Origin: Asparagopsis taxiformis | Lineage: Eukaryota > Rhodophyta > Florideophyceae > Bonnemaisoniales > Bonnemaisoniaceae | NCBI GenBank assembly: GCA_030407315.1 | Contig: JALQPE010002607.1 | Span: 62,001 to 126,000 of the forward strand | DNA length: 64,000 bases | Direction of reading: 5' to 3' | Shown here: in pieces, positions 33,101 through 44,264 of the stretch | How the letters are laid out: each line of letters starts with the position of its first letter | Numbering within the stretch: the stretch's first letter is position 1 | The notes under the pieces: model-generated | Told to the model about the DNA's origin: nothing | The model's input: the letters and a program-made list of their open reading frames with translations, nothing else | The model's database searches: none | Program-made: the position numbers and the translations under genes

Positions 33101-34030
33101 CCTCCCAAACCACTACCACCACAATTCTATCACGCCCACACGGACGACCGCGCCGAGCAGACTCCCATCACTACATCTCGCCACGAAAACGCAACGGAAC
33201 CACCAACAGAGATCAACATCACAGAACAACCAGCCCCACCTAACCCCGGTCATAATCTTCATCTCCAAATGTCCCACACCAACCCAGCCACCATCCGGAA
33301 AATGTGCAAACATTCCATGCTTCCTGCTCTTGCACCACACGCAGACGAACCAGCAGCAGACATAACATGCACCGCATGCACACTCGCCAAACTGAAAACT
33401 GTCCCTCACCATCCCGCTGACCACAAACATCAAACGGGCAAACACATCTCCTTGGACGTATGCGGCCCAATTCACCCCGTTTCCAGACAAGGCAACAAGT
33501 ACTTCGTCACCTTCATCGACACCAAATCCCGCTACATCATCATCCATTGTACACCCGACAGATCGGCCATACCGCGCATCACCATCTAGGTCTTGGAACA
33601 CATACGCACCTTACACGACAATTATCCTTCCTACTTCCGATCGGACAACGCAAAACAATAACTCTCATCCACGCTCCAGAAAGAGCTCGCCCAACGCGGA
33701 ATCACACACATCCGCACGGTACCCTACACCCCACAACACAACAGCGTAGCCGAACGCATCAATGGCACGCTCTTGGACACCGTCCGCGCCAACTTGCTCC
33801 ACACCGGCCTCCACGCAATACACTGGGAAGACGCCCTCCACAACGCAGTCTTCAAACGAAACATCACCCTCCACAGCGTCACAAACCAAATACAGTACAC
33901 CGTATGGCATGGCGACAAACGCAAGATCCAAAGACTTTTTGCATTCGCTCAACTCGGTTACACACCGAACCTGGCACCCAAATCCAAACTTGACAACAGA
34001 GGCATACCCATACGATACCTCCACGGCATG
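30186..34030 (+). pseudogene. decayed copia Gag-Pol
   Basis: Gag starts at ATG 30186 (MDRTYLPPLDIEHFDYWQRT) and runs to SITFNIGD at 30535. It resumes after the insertion at 31931 (GDNLETYIKEHGLIRSKMRR), then meets an in-frame TAA and later a TGA. A zinc-knuckle-like WCTLHRSPHHSNREC lies near 32266. Protease (FILDSGAFPSHI, about 32430), GAG-pre-integrase (LHLQMSHTNPATIRKM; CTACTLAK) and integrase (SLDVCGP, FVTFIDTKSRYIII) follow. Stops come at 33589 and about 33660. The distal integrase (YTPQHNSVAERINGTLLD) continues to YLHGMD at about 34030. There is no RT. Its pol is clearly diverged from the element at 25034-29814, so it represents a different family. Confidence 0.85.
30536..31930. mobile_element. 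1395-bp non-coding TIR element inserted in gag
   Basis: The ends TGTAATGCAATG and CATTGCACTACA form a 12-bp inverted repeat (one mismatch), flanked by a perfect 5-bp duplication GGCGA (30531-30535, 31931-31935). Removing the insert and one GGCGA restores the gag reading frame across FNIGDNLETYI. The interior has no ORF but holds two ~70-bp direct repeats (CACGCGTCACCGGTGGTGCG at about 31061 and 31461) and a second repeat pair (CAGTCTCATGGAAGCC-like at about 31164 and 31328). Its right 130 bp resembles a tRNA on the minus strand (CTGTAAG loop, GTTCGAGCCC box-B-like). Class unknown. Confidence 0.8.
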
Positions 34031-34145
34031 GACGTCTGTGTTCTCGGAAATGGACACGGACGTCCACAACATCTAGTACACCTAGTATTACTAGGCGGAC
34101 GTCCATGTTCTCCAGTATTTTTGAATCATCCAAAAATACTAGGCT

Positions 34146-34178
34146 GGTTCTAGGCGGACATGATGTCCGCCTAGAACC
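34146..34178. repeat. perfect 16-bp palindrome with 1-nt spacer
   Basis: GGTTCTAGGCGGACAT, one G, then its exact complement. It is the centre of a set of smaller hairpins between 34060 and 34350 (for example AGTATTTTTG/CAAAAATACT and CTAGTATTACTAG). Confidence 0.9.
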
Positions 34179-34930
34179 GGACGTCCATGCGGTCTAGTAC
34201 GTCTAGTATTACTAGGACGACATTCATTGTTCCTAGTACCACGGATGTCCCCCTCGGGATGGACTTCCACCATGTCTATGTCCACCTAGGACGGGCGCCG
34301 GTTCAGAAATTCAAAAATTTCGAGCCCAGAAATTTCTGCCGCCGTGCTCGACATGGATGTCCGCATCCATCACAGCGACCACTCTAAATTTTCTTGTCGG
34401 TCGATTCCAATTTTGTCTTTAATTTTTTCATCCTCTCGCTCACACCCCCTTCCAGTTGGTGCTCACCTCCCCCGTACTGTACCTCAAACACCCCCAATAC
34501 CACTCTAGCACGCATTTTCAGCTACCTATCCCCGCTTCCACGGTGCACACCTCCATTCCATACCTACTTTTCTGCTCTACCGTACAGATTTCGTATAACC
34601 AGTCCTCATACTACCTCAGAATAGGGAAAAACACCCCCTGTCTCCTCGACCATGCTCTCCCCCATCACCTTTGCAACGTATCGTTCTTCAATACCCTCTC
34701 TCCTCTACCTTAAACCCCTCTCCTTCGCCCTCTCCACAAACTTCCCCTGCAGCTTACTCTTCCAAAACCTCTCACTCCCCATCCCGTACCCGACCTGCTC
34801 CACCCCTCCCTCCCTCAGCTGCTCCATGCCCCCACGCCATCCGCATCTTCGATACCGTATACACCACCACCGGCCCACGCTCCCGCTCCCCCGCCGTCTC
34901 CCCAGAAACCTCCCCGCTCTGAACCACATA

Positions 34931-35263
34931 TCAACCCCCCACTTCGCACCCATCCTCCCACTCCCCTCCCTCCCCAAATACAATAACCCCCTTCTTCTCC
35001 ATCACATCCCCACTCACCACAGCCAGAACAGACGCCACCCCCCTCCCCCTCTTTCTCCTCGCTTTCCTAAAACCCCCTCCTCTCGGCGCCTTCAACCGCA
35101 CCCTCCTACGGTCCCACCTAAACACTTCCTCCGCCCTCACTACCCCAACACCCCGCAGCGTCTCCCCAATCCCCATAATATGCTCGTCGGCACTCCTCTC
35201 CGAATCACACTCCAATCTAAACCCGCACTCCGTACATTTCCACCTCCCCCTGTACCATCCCAA
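34931..35263 (-). other. possible BED-type zinc-finger fragment
   Basis: The minus strand encodes WKCTECGFRLECDSERSADE, then HIMGIGETLRGVGVV. The CxxC plus H-x-x-G-x-G pattern resembles the BED finger at the N-terminus of hAT-type transposases. No transposase body follows. The proline-rich reading of the plus strand (34652-35356) looks like its compositional shadow. Confidence 0.25.
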
Positions 35264-35765
35264 GATTGCATCCCTCCACAGAACACATCCTCATACCACA
35301 GAAGAATTTTCTTCCTCTCATACCTCATCCTTAAAACCTCCATCAGCTCCATGTAAATTTCGATGTAAATTTTTCTCCACTATGCAATCTCAAACATGTA
35401 TGAGCCTATGACTTTCCGCTTTGTCAACCCTGAATATTTGTATTCATGTATTCATAAAATAGGGCCACCCACATCCCTATCCCGTTCTGCAAGCTTTACA
35501 AACCACCAGACGCATACTCCACAACTATGCAACAAACACTACTCGCTATTTCAGACGACGCGGTACACAAGTAGCGTAGTCTCAACCTTCCGTGACGCCT
35601 TCCCTGATGCGTACAAGTGCGAAACACGTCTAGACGTATATCAGAAGTGAGTGCGGGAATTTTCGGCAGAGGAGATGCTGGGCCACCAAATTGATTTTTC
35701 GGAAATTTTAGAATTTCTGGGCTGGCCAGCAATGCAATCGAGCTGGACATCCAGCAGACGTCCAT

Positions 35766-36190
35766 TTCAGGTTGATCGTGTATCGTGCACGTCCACCCAT
35801 TACCGGAAGCAAGTAGGCAATGAAGCACGTACAAACACAATTGTTCTGCTATTTCTAGCATAGACCATCGAGTCTAGAGATGTGAGGGAATCGTCCTGGA
35901 AATCATGCTCCAACCCACGAGGGAATGGACAATCTAGTTTGAAAGCATGGAACGGAAGTACATTATAGTAGGTTCATAGATGAAAGTGATAAAGGAGATG
36001 ATTATATTCTCGATGATTGTTTACCATAGTAGTAGTCGTTGAACTATCTAGCCGTCGGAAAATTGTTCTTCCTCTTCGTCCTCACTATCATAGTGAATAT
36101 GATATTCAGGATCTCCCGGCAGAATAGGCACTATCGGGACCCCACTCGGTGTGTAGATTATATCCTTGTGAGGTGCTTGTAGCAGGTAGA
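35766..36190. other. intergenic with a possible C-terminal coding scrap
   Basis: On the minus strand 36190-36048 reads HKDIIYTPSGVPIVPILPGD followed by an acidic tail (HYDSEDEEEQFSDG) and a stop. This looks like the end of a retroelement polyprotein, but it has no recognisable upstream partner. Confidence 0.25.
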
Positions 36191-38833
36191 AAATCCGCTA
36201 GAGCGGCAAACCACCCGACAGGTGTCCCGAGCCTCGGTAGAGGAAGTGGTAGAGCAGATGAACCTTATAGGTACCCAGCGGGTAGTCTCGTAAGAGAGAA
36301 GGTGTCGTTACCCGGAGGGGGTTGTGCAACAAAGGGGTACTCACGCGAGAGGCGTATGGATAGAGCGAGTGACGTAATCCGTCGAGCTGTTGGCTAACCC
36401 TAAGGTTTTCCCGGAGAGGGGTTGAACAATAGGTATGCGAACACTGTTCCAGTGGGTCGTAATTCCACTTGAGTTTACGTTACTCTAGAAACCGGGCCTA
36501 CTGGCTATTCCAGTGGCATATTTATACTAAGTCTACTGTAAGCTAGTGTTAGTGGTTAGGAATAAATATCCAGTTATTGACCAACCAGAGCCAAGTTAAC
36601 GGCACTCGCCTACCCGCGAGGTTATTGCCAGTTAGGCTTACATTGTAATGTACAGCTAGTTAGCTTAAGTTATAAATTTGTCCCTTGTGGGGTCTTGGCC
36701 GGGGCCGATAGGCCCGACTAGGGTGTTTACAGCCTTGCGCTTGTCCCAATTACAGGAAACACGCCCAGTCGGCTGGTGCCTGGTGATTGGCACATCCCTT
36801 AAGTGGGCACCCAATAGGGAAGCGACACGGCTCTGGCTGAGAGGACCGCCAGGCGGTATGATAAGCTTGATTTCCAGATGACGAGTTACCTGAACTTCCG
36901 AGCTTTTCACAGCACTCTTCATTGACCAATTCGGAGACGTTTATATGGCCGCTTCGCCAAGTACCCATTTCGCTGTAGCTCTCCAGAGCTATACTTCTTA
37001 TCAGAGTTTTTTTCTGGACTTTTGAGATTCCAGTCGGATGAACCGGACTACTTCATCATTTCATCACTTATATCCACCTTCACTTCCCAAGTTGTAATCC
37101 ACATCCATACTTCAAGCGAATCGCACCGGTTTCCGTCACGCTCTTCAATCTCAGTCAATTTGGAAGTATCATTGGAATCATTTTCTCCGTAAAGCTGCAT
37201 CATAGTCTTACTAAGCACATCGAGATGAGCTGGTTCCAAACATTCTCGTGACGTGATTGTGGTACAATTTATTCGGTCGACGTGCGCGCGCTCGTAATGA
37301 CTGCGTCTGGCTGAGTCCGCATGCATCCGCGAATTAGTTAGTTAGTAAGCGAGCGTACGCGTAGCGATCCGATTACGTGTCACGGCGCGCCTGAGCGAAC
37401 GCGTGCGCGCGAACGAACCTGCGAGCTTGGCGCCACGTGTAGCGCCTTTTGCGAATTTCCCTTTATTTCCCCTTTTTGGGTTTTTTATGACGAAAGTCTT
37501 TTTCCCAAATATTTCCCTTTTTTGCGTGCGAGCGAGCGGCCGCCGGCCGGCCGCGCAAGGACAACCTGTCCTAGGTAGTTAGCTACTAATGGTTGTTCTG
37601 CTTCGCACCTTACCAATAAACAGTCAGCATCTTCGCAGCTACGAGTTAAGCGTTTAGCGAATCGCGAGGACCGATTGCGTTACAACGTTGCGTGCGGGTT
37701 GCTCACGATCGCCGACGTTCGCGTGCGCGCTGCGCATAAACCGATCGTCGAACCGCGTCGCACCGCGATAGCGCGCGTTGCGTCGCACGCCACTAGGCCA
37801 GGGATTTACGACCCCTGTGTGGATCGCGTTGTGCTCGAGTTTACTCGGTGATCTCCCCCTGAGATCACGGCTTGCGCCGGCCCGCGAATCCCGTGTTGCG
37901 ATCGTTCCCTACGCGTTCCGCCGTTGTACCACCCGTTCGCCAGCGCGACCGAGCGACGCGCGAAACGCAAGTTCAACCAGCGCGTTACGGTTCACCTCGC
38001 CCTGACACGGCTGCAATTCTAGAACTCCCTTAGCGATCGCCACCCCGGCTGGTCCTACAGTGATGTGCAAATACGCTCGAGATTGTGGAGGCCCACTGTA
38101 CTGTTCGAATGTGATAGTGCGAAATTCACCGGCAATTGCGTTTTGTGCGCGTCGTGCTTTGTTCAGTGTCCAATGGGACAAAGCAGTGTTGTGGTCTGAG
38201 GACTAAAGCTCTTCAACTGACTGCCACTGAAATTGATTGCAGCCAAGTAAGCTGGAATAAAACCTCTTTCTGTGCTCAGAAACCACATGTATTCTGCTGA
38301 TCACCAGTCATCTGAGATATATCAGGGCGAAATCTCGGGCGGCTGAAGCATATCTCCTTCTGTACAGTTCGAGACAACTGTCCTCCACCTCAACGCGTTA
38401 CGGGGAGCCAGTCCGTCACGTCACCCAACTATTACTTTAGTAAACTTTTTGAACACAGGTTCTATTTTTTTCAATTCTTGACCTTTACACTGCAAAATCT
38501 ATCCCATTTACTCCGACGCACGTATGCTAAAATTCAGCGCCGTACCAGCACCGCCCGCTTAGCAAAACTCGGCACAAAAATTCCCACGGCATTTCCATAT
38601 ATTCCCATATGGCAATACTAGAAATCCTCTAATGCAACAATGCAAGAGGTTTACGAGGAGAGTGACGCGTAATAATTACATTGCATGTTGCGGTGGTAAT
38701 TATTACCGGATATGATACAAACATTAGATTGCGCTAGCAGTATAAAAGGCAGTACCACATTGCACTCTACTGTGTGGGTACAGGCAGATTTGGAAATAAG
38801 TGGTGTGCCAGCTTTGATTGTACTAACGGTCTA
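36191..38833. other. retroelement-like non-coding block with a CpG-rich core
   Basis: No convincing gene. From about 37260 to 38030 the sequence is very rich in CG dinucleotides (GCGCGC, GGCCGCCGGCCGGCC), unlike its neighbours. Near 38255 an AATAAAACC with CTTTCTGTGCTCAGAAACC looks like an LTR R/U5 region. A TATA-like AGTATAAAAGGC at about 38739 precedes no identifiable gene. I infer remnants of one or more LTR elements. Confidence 0.35.
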
Positions 38834-39297
38834 TAGATGGTATTTGATAGTTTTGGATACACACGGAAGCATTTGATTGTGGGGAGTTGCGGTAATGTGT
38901 GGAAATCCAGAAAAGCGGCTGCTACTGGGCCAGGAAGGTTTTGACGCTCTGCGGCGGCGAGGGCCGAGGCGACGTTACTGGTCAGATGCAGCGTGCTAGA
39001 AGCGGTGAGTTTAAATGTTCAGAGTGAGTTTTTTAGCCGACTGCTGTCTGGCTGGGTATACTTTAGTCTCCTCCACTGTATTGTCCAGCAGAGTGTATGA
39101 TAGAAACGATGTTGAATCTGCATCGCGTTCGAGAATGCTGCGAAGAGCGACATGTATCGCATCGGAAACATATGTGCAGGCACGGCGCAAGGGCGTCTGC
39201 TTGGCAGAGGTGCGGACGTCGTGTACTACAGTGGAGTTGGGGGTGTGTGTGGCGAGAATGCTAGAACCTGTGAGGTGCGGGACGGATATATCACGGT

Positions 39298-39600
39298 TCA
39301 ATCTGGTTTATTGTAGCGACGGAGTCGTTTGAGGACTCGCTTCTGCGTGGAGGACGGTTGGAATCGTGAGGTGTCGAGACGAATGACGAAGGCTGGACGG
39401 CAGGTCGAGATCAAATTGGGACGGTAGAAATAGGTGCCACTACGACACCAGCCTGTATCGAGCACGTTTTGATAATCGTGCACGCCGAGATGATTAGCCC
39501 ACATGCCGTAGTTGTGGCAGCATTGTTGTCTGCCACAGTAGCCACATTTGGAACAGTCCGCACTAACGCATTCTACAAGGCTGCTTGCAGCTACGGGCAT
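39298..39600 (-). pseudogene. ATE1 N-terminal-domain-like ORF, element 1 copy
   Basis: Same 100-residue domain as in element 2 (CSKCGYCGRQQCC, GVHDYQNVLDTGWCRSGTYF), from ATG at 39600. The C-terminal end diverges (RRYNKPD then stop). A GT that could serve as a splice donor in element 2 is changed to AT here. The overlapping downstream frame has lost its ATG. The domain itself is open, but the rest of the element is degenerate, so I treat it as decaying. Confidence 0.7.
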
Positions 39601-39785
39601 GTCAAAGGATCGTATGACGTTGCGGATGGACTGGTGCTGGAAGGATGGCAGAGGTTGTGACGGAATGTGTGTACAGAGAGTTGATGGGGCTAAACAGCTC
39701 AAATAATTCTACTCTTCGACTATAAACTTTCTATACTAGTGTGGCCAACATGTTTAACATCGTTATCACTATCGTAGCAACTAAT

Positions 39786-40792
39786 TCATAGGACTTCTAA
39801 TACATTACTACTCTTTGTGACCCCGTAGTCAGATTTAGCTGATATCAAGTCTACGTAGATGATAGTTGTAGACCGAGGAGGAATCACCATGTTATGCTGG
39901 TCAAAAATTTCCGACCGCACTGTAAATGGTAGTGGAAAACACGCTCGGGAGAACAATTTTTTATGCGCGTTCGAACGCTTCTGTTTCAGCGCGTTCTCAA
40001 ACGCATTACCGCGTATATCTACATGCTGCATAGATTCATTCGTAGGAGTAAACCATTTTGTATGCAATTCTTCATGAATGGATATAGCTGTAGGCCATTC
40101 CACCCTTAGTTCCAAAGACATTCCACTCTGAACTACATCCACTTCGAACATTACATCACTTACCCCTTGCGGTAACATCATAACCACTGTAACCATATCC
40201 GTACTTGTTTTTGGTAAAGTCTACCTGAAAACAACGTGAATGGGAAGGAAATCACTATATTGTTGTCCTCCACTTCCAATTCCAGTATTTGTTCCACCAT
40301 CAGTGGAATCATCTTCAAATTCCAACAAACGACTTACATCGATACCACGAGTATTGGAACCAGTTTCACTGCTGTTCAAACGCTTCGCGGCTGAGCCTTG
40401 CACACCGCTAACTAGTCTTTTCAGCCCGCTCCCAGAGCCTGTTTCAGAGGGTTCATCTGGGCAGGGATAAGGTTAGAGTAGAGTAGAATGGACAATAAAA
40501 TAATGTTGAATGAACGTACCATTAAAAAATTCTCTCTTCTGGTTATTGAAGCATGTTCGAAAGCTGGAGAGGGGGTACTGGCGGAAAAGCTCTTGGCTCG
40601 CATGAACGTCGGCCGGCTCGTCGTCCTGACCAATCGCCCCCTCTCCAGCATTGAACGCAGCAGTACAACTGCTGGTGATTTCTTAGTAAGCCTAGGGAGG
40701 TTGGGGGGACGAGGCATATTGGTACCAGACATGATTAGGACGGCGAGCCGACAACGCAGCGCCGATTTATAGATTGCCGCCAACAAATTCAT
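39786..40792 (-). pseudogene. unknown two-exon transposon gene, element 1 copy, inactivated
   Basis: Counterpart of 60249-61250. It has five instead of six Gs in the run near 40640 (frameshift in exon 1) and a TAG at 40223-40221 where element 2 has TGG. The intron borders (GTACGTTC... and ...CTGCCCAG) are kept. Confidence 0.85.
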
Positions 40793-40959
40793 GGAGAAAT
40801 ATTAAAATTGAACTTGATAGAAAACAATTACATCTAATTAATTGAACAATTACAAAAAACGCAAATATTATACTCATTTCAGGACAAAGTTTTAATCCTG
40901 AATGTAATGAAATGATACATAGGCCAGCTCCATTCTGGCTTGATGGCTCAGTTCAACAC

Positions 40960-41450
40960 ATCCAAAACTTTTGCCAAAACTTTCGTCCTCAAAGAGCAAA
41001 ACTTTTGCCAAAACTTTTGCCAGAACTTATCGAAACTTTCGAGAACCTAAAATTCGAAAGCCAAAAGTTCCTACACTAGTACGATACAAGTGGGCTGGTT
41101 CCTGGATATTTTAGCTTAGTATCGTATGTCCCAGTTGTAGGAATCTTACAAGCCAGATACATCAGGGAAGAACACTTTCGCCACAATAATATCCGAAACT
41201 TTCGCTCTTCCGCCAAAACTTTCGATCTTTCGCTGCCAAAAGTTCATATCTGGTTCTACTCAGAACAATTATTGTTCTACCAGTATGTTCTATCCTCTAA
41301 GTAGAATCAGCACAGGAGAGCTTAAACACCTGCGAAGTAGTGGCTTGGAACTTTCGGGCCGTGATAAAATGTTCCTTCGAAACTTTCGAAACTTTTGGCA
41401 AAACTTTTCCCATAACTTTTGGCAAAACTTTTGCTTGAACACTACCCAAG
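40960..41450. repeat. central array of AAAGTTTTGGC-type motifs, element 1
   Basis: More than a dozen copies of (G)CCAAAACTTT(T/C) and CGAAACTTTCG in both orientations, in three clusters between the divergent genes. The same array is at 59600-60085 in element 2. Confidence 0.85.
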
Positions 41451-41917
41451 TCTTACTCCATAGCTATAGCATACATCCGCAAATCAAAACTTTCTCGGTA
41501 ATGATTTAGTTTTGATAGCTATACAGATAACAGGATGCTCAGAAACTGCTTCAATTGACCTTCCAAATGGTTAAATGGGTTTTTTTCGACCACGATATTC
41601 TAGCAAAATCTTTCGTTGAGAAATCTTGTCTTGAACTCTTTATCAGCTTAAACGGAAAGGATGCAAGCAGAATTTTTCAATGAAAGTTTTCCCGGAAACG
41701 TTCCAGTGCAAACGCTCCTCTATTTTATTCCATCGTTAACTTTCCATGATCTGTTTTTTATTCTCCTCCGCAGAGATAATTGACTGATTCATAGCATCTA
41801 TATCCGGTATTGTTTATCGATGGCTATAAATACTAATAGCCACAATCGGAGAGAACATTATTCTTCAAAAACTTATTCTTCCTGAAAAGTATACTTCAAC
41901 TCCTCTCTACTGCCAGG

Positions 41918-42832
41918 ATGCCTCATAGACCCAGAGCTGAAACTATGGACTTTGAATCCATTGCAGCTGAAATGTCACCCATTGCTCATGGATCTCGCAT
42001 ATTGCAACATCGCCAATTTATTTCATTTTTCGGTGTAAGTGCAACTGTCTGCGAAAAAGCATGGTGAATGATTTTGTCTAATTGTCCAGAAGTATTTCTC
42101 CCTAAGCATCTGCTTTTTGGTCTTCTAATGTTGAAGACATATGGAACAGAAACTGTTTGTTGTTCTGTAGCAGGAGTTTCAGAGAAATCATTTCGGAAAT
42201 GGTCATGGTTATGCATTGAAGCACTCTCCAGTTTGAACGTGGTAAGTTCATCTTTCATGATTGATAGTTCTCGTTATGTTGAATCAAACTTACATAGCTC
42301 CGTTATTTCTGTAAGATTCACATTGGAGAAAGGTTTGCTGATGAGTCACCAAGTGATACATCTTGCATCATGACAGTTGATGGAACAGATTGTCGGATTC
42401 AAGAACCTACAACTTTCATTCCAATTTGGTATAGCAACAAGTTCAAAGGTCCAGGACTGCGGTATGAAATCGCAATAAGCATTGCCAAGGGCCATATTGT
42501 GTGGATCAATGGCCCTTATCCATGCCGATCTCATCCTGATGTGAAAATTTTCCGAGATTTTTTAAAAAAATCATCTTCTACCCGGAGAAGTTTTCCTGGA
42601 TGATAGGGGTTATACTGACGAAAGATGCGTTTCAATTGCTCCTGGACAGGACTTGCGTACTTCTAGTTTGTTACGCGCTCGCCATGAAACTCTTAACGGT
42701 AGGATAAAATCCTTCAAAGCAACTAGTGATGTGTTCAGGCACTCGAAATCGAAGCACTCTGTTGTTTTTCATGCTGTTGCGAAACTATGTCAACTATCAA
42801 TCATGAATGGAAATGAAATTTTCTCTGTTTAA
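41918..42832 (+). pseudogene. DDE transposase of element 1, inactivated
   Basis: Homologous along its whole length to the intact transposase at 58210-59123. Exon 1 from ATG 41918 has a TGA at 42065-42067 where element 2 has AGA. Exon 2 has an indel in the T/A run near 42565 that breaks the frame between the first and second catalytic Asp. The 74-nt intron (42242-42315, GTAAGTT...GTAAG) is intact. DDE landmarks are still readable (TVDGTDCRI; ARHETLNGRIKSF). Confidence 0.9.
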
Positions 42833-43365
42833 TGTAGTCTATAAGTTGCACCTGATGAATAAATCTTATCGCATTGTTTTATTTTCTTTCTTAAGTTCTT
42901 TTCCCCTTTCCAAATGTATTCGCGACCATTTTTCCCAAAGAGACATGTATCCTAGGATAGAAGTTGTTGTTTTAGAGTTCATGAGCATTTTAAACTGGCA
43001 AGTTCATGATTGGAACAGATGTCATCTCTGTACAAATCCTTAATCTCCTTTGGCTTCGCTATAGAAGAAACTTCATTAATCGGTCGCTTAGCACACCCAA
43101 CGTCTCGGAAAGCTGTTCCTATTTGAAATTAGATTATTTATAATAGTTAAGATAGAAATATCTTTACCTTTTCTTATCGAGAAACACATACTTCTGAGAG
43201 GGATCACAAAAGAGGAAAAGAAAAATGAAGAAGGCTTGAACAAAAGTGCAGGAATAGTTTCATTCCGCTCCTGTAGCGGACTGAAACTATTCCTGTTCTT
43301 TTGCAGGTCTTCAGTCTTTTAGAGATATAGGAAAGATACAGCCGGCTCTACACTGGACAAATTAA

Positions 43366-43475
43366 AAGTCGAACACAGTTAACGAGAGAACTGGATTCTC
43401 CCAGAATCGTCTTTTGCGGATACTTCTTACGGGAAATTCCTGTTTTTCAACTCTTTCGGTACCTGTGTTCGACTT
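43366..43475. mobile_element. 110-bp Tourist-like MITE inside element 1
   Basis: Perfect 13-bp terminal inverted repeats AAGTCGAACACAG, flanked by TAA on both sides (43363-43365, 43476-43478). Element 2 has the empty site with a single TAA (GGACAAATTAATCCGC read in the same sense). TIR length and TAA duplication fit Tourist/Harbinger MITEs. Confidence 0.9.
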
Positions 43476-44149
43476 TAATCCGCTGGTTACAGTAGTCTGA
43501 GATCGAATCGTTAAGGAACGAATCCATTGTGTTCTGAATGAATTTTGGAAAATGTTTTAAAATTTTAGCTTTCGTAAAGCAAGGAAAGAACATAGGTGGA
43601 TATCATGTTTTGGGATTGGTTACCGCACCTCCCGGTGGAGAGAAAATTTCATTAATAAAATCGGTTCGGAAAAGCAGAGCCGTAAAAGACGGAAAACCGC
43701 CACGGAGCAGATTGTACCACAAGATTCTTTTCTTGACGTCTGTCGCTGCTACACACACATTCAACCGTTGTGGACGCGTGAGCGAGCACTCGCCCAACCG
43801 ACGCGGCACAACGCCGTTTTGTTTTCCAACCGCCCGCGTTAGTTTCTCATTTATTTGTCGCTTGTCCCGTTCATATGTCATCTCCAAACGCACGTACATA
43901 CAACATCCAATACCTACGGTCATCACCCTCCCTTCATTCTCTATCTACGGCCATATCTCAATACCTGATCTCCTCTATCTCATCAGTAGCTACCCAGTTT
44001 CTGGTCTACACAGTTATTCAATTTGCATCTGCCCAATCTTTCATCCGTACACCATCTCATTATGCGATCCCAGATACACATGCTCAACACCCATCCTTTC
44101 TCGCCCTCAACACCCCGTTTCAACACTGAATCATCGGTTCATAATCAAC

Positions 44150-44157
44150 ATAAAAGG
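44150..44157 (+). promoter_or_regulatory. TATA-like box of HLIP copy B
   Basis: ATAAAAGG, 108 bp before the ATG, as in copies A and C. Confidence 0.5.
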
Positions 44158-44264
44158 CCTTCCACCCTCCAATCCTAGTTCCTTTTCCACCACCACGCAC
44201 ATCCACATCCAACCAAATAAAATACCTGCCTACACACACCACCACCACCTCCAACCACACAAAA

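Larger units (their letters stand above)
29997..34030 (+). mobile_element. second Ty1/copia element, 3'-truncated and interrupted
   Basis: A probable 5' LTR (29997-30127, TGTCAGGATGC to CCAACA) is followed by GGATATCGGCC, a degenerate form of the same half-tRNA primer site. Gag and Pol up to the distal integrase are recognisable, but RT, RNase H and the 3' LTR are missing. The sequence breaks off at about 34030, where the palindrome-rich element starts. A 1395-bp TIR element interrupts gag. Confidence 0.8.
34028..35765. mobile_element. putative palindrome-rich DNA element truncating the copia element
   Basis: ATGGACGTCTG at 34028-34038 recurs in inverse orientation at 35755-35765. GGACGTCC and AGAAATT/AAAATTTC motifs cluster near both ends. 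The copia homology stops exactly at the left end. I see no target duplication, so the borders are provisional. The interior is strongly C-rich on the plus strand. Confidence 0.4.
38883..43632 (+). mobile_element. PIF/Harbinger-like DNA transposon 1 (4750 bp, decayed)
   Basis: The ends GGAGTTGCGGTAA and TTACCGCACCTCC form terminal inverted repeats with one mismatch. Flanking triplets TGG (38880-38882) and CGG (43633-43635) correspond to the single CGG of the empty site in unit A (GATTGCGGTGGAGAG), giving a 3-bp target duplication. It carries a transposase (plus), and on the minus strand an unknown gene and an ATE1-N-like ORF, with a motif array in the middle. All three genes carry lesions. A 110-bp MITE sits at 43366-43475. 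Confidence 0.95.

Noticed and set aside
34652..35356. A 234-residue proline-rich protein on the plus strand
   Set aside because: Composition follows the C-rich strand, no signal or domain; the minus strand shows a better (still weak) zinc-finger-like reading.
40960..41450. A CRISPR-like array
   Set aside because: Repeats are 10-12 bp, in both orientations, without regular spacers, inside a eukaryotic transposon.
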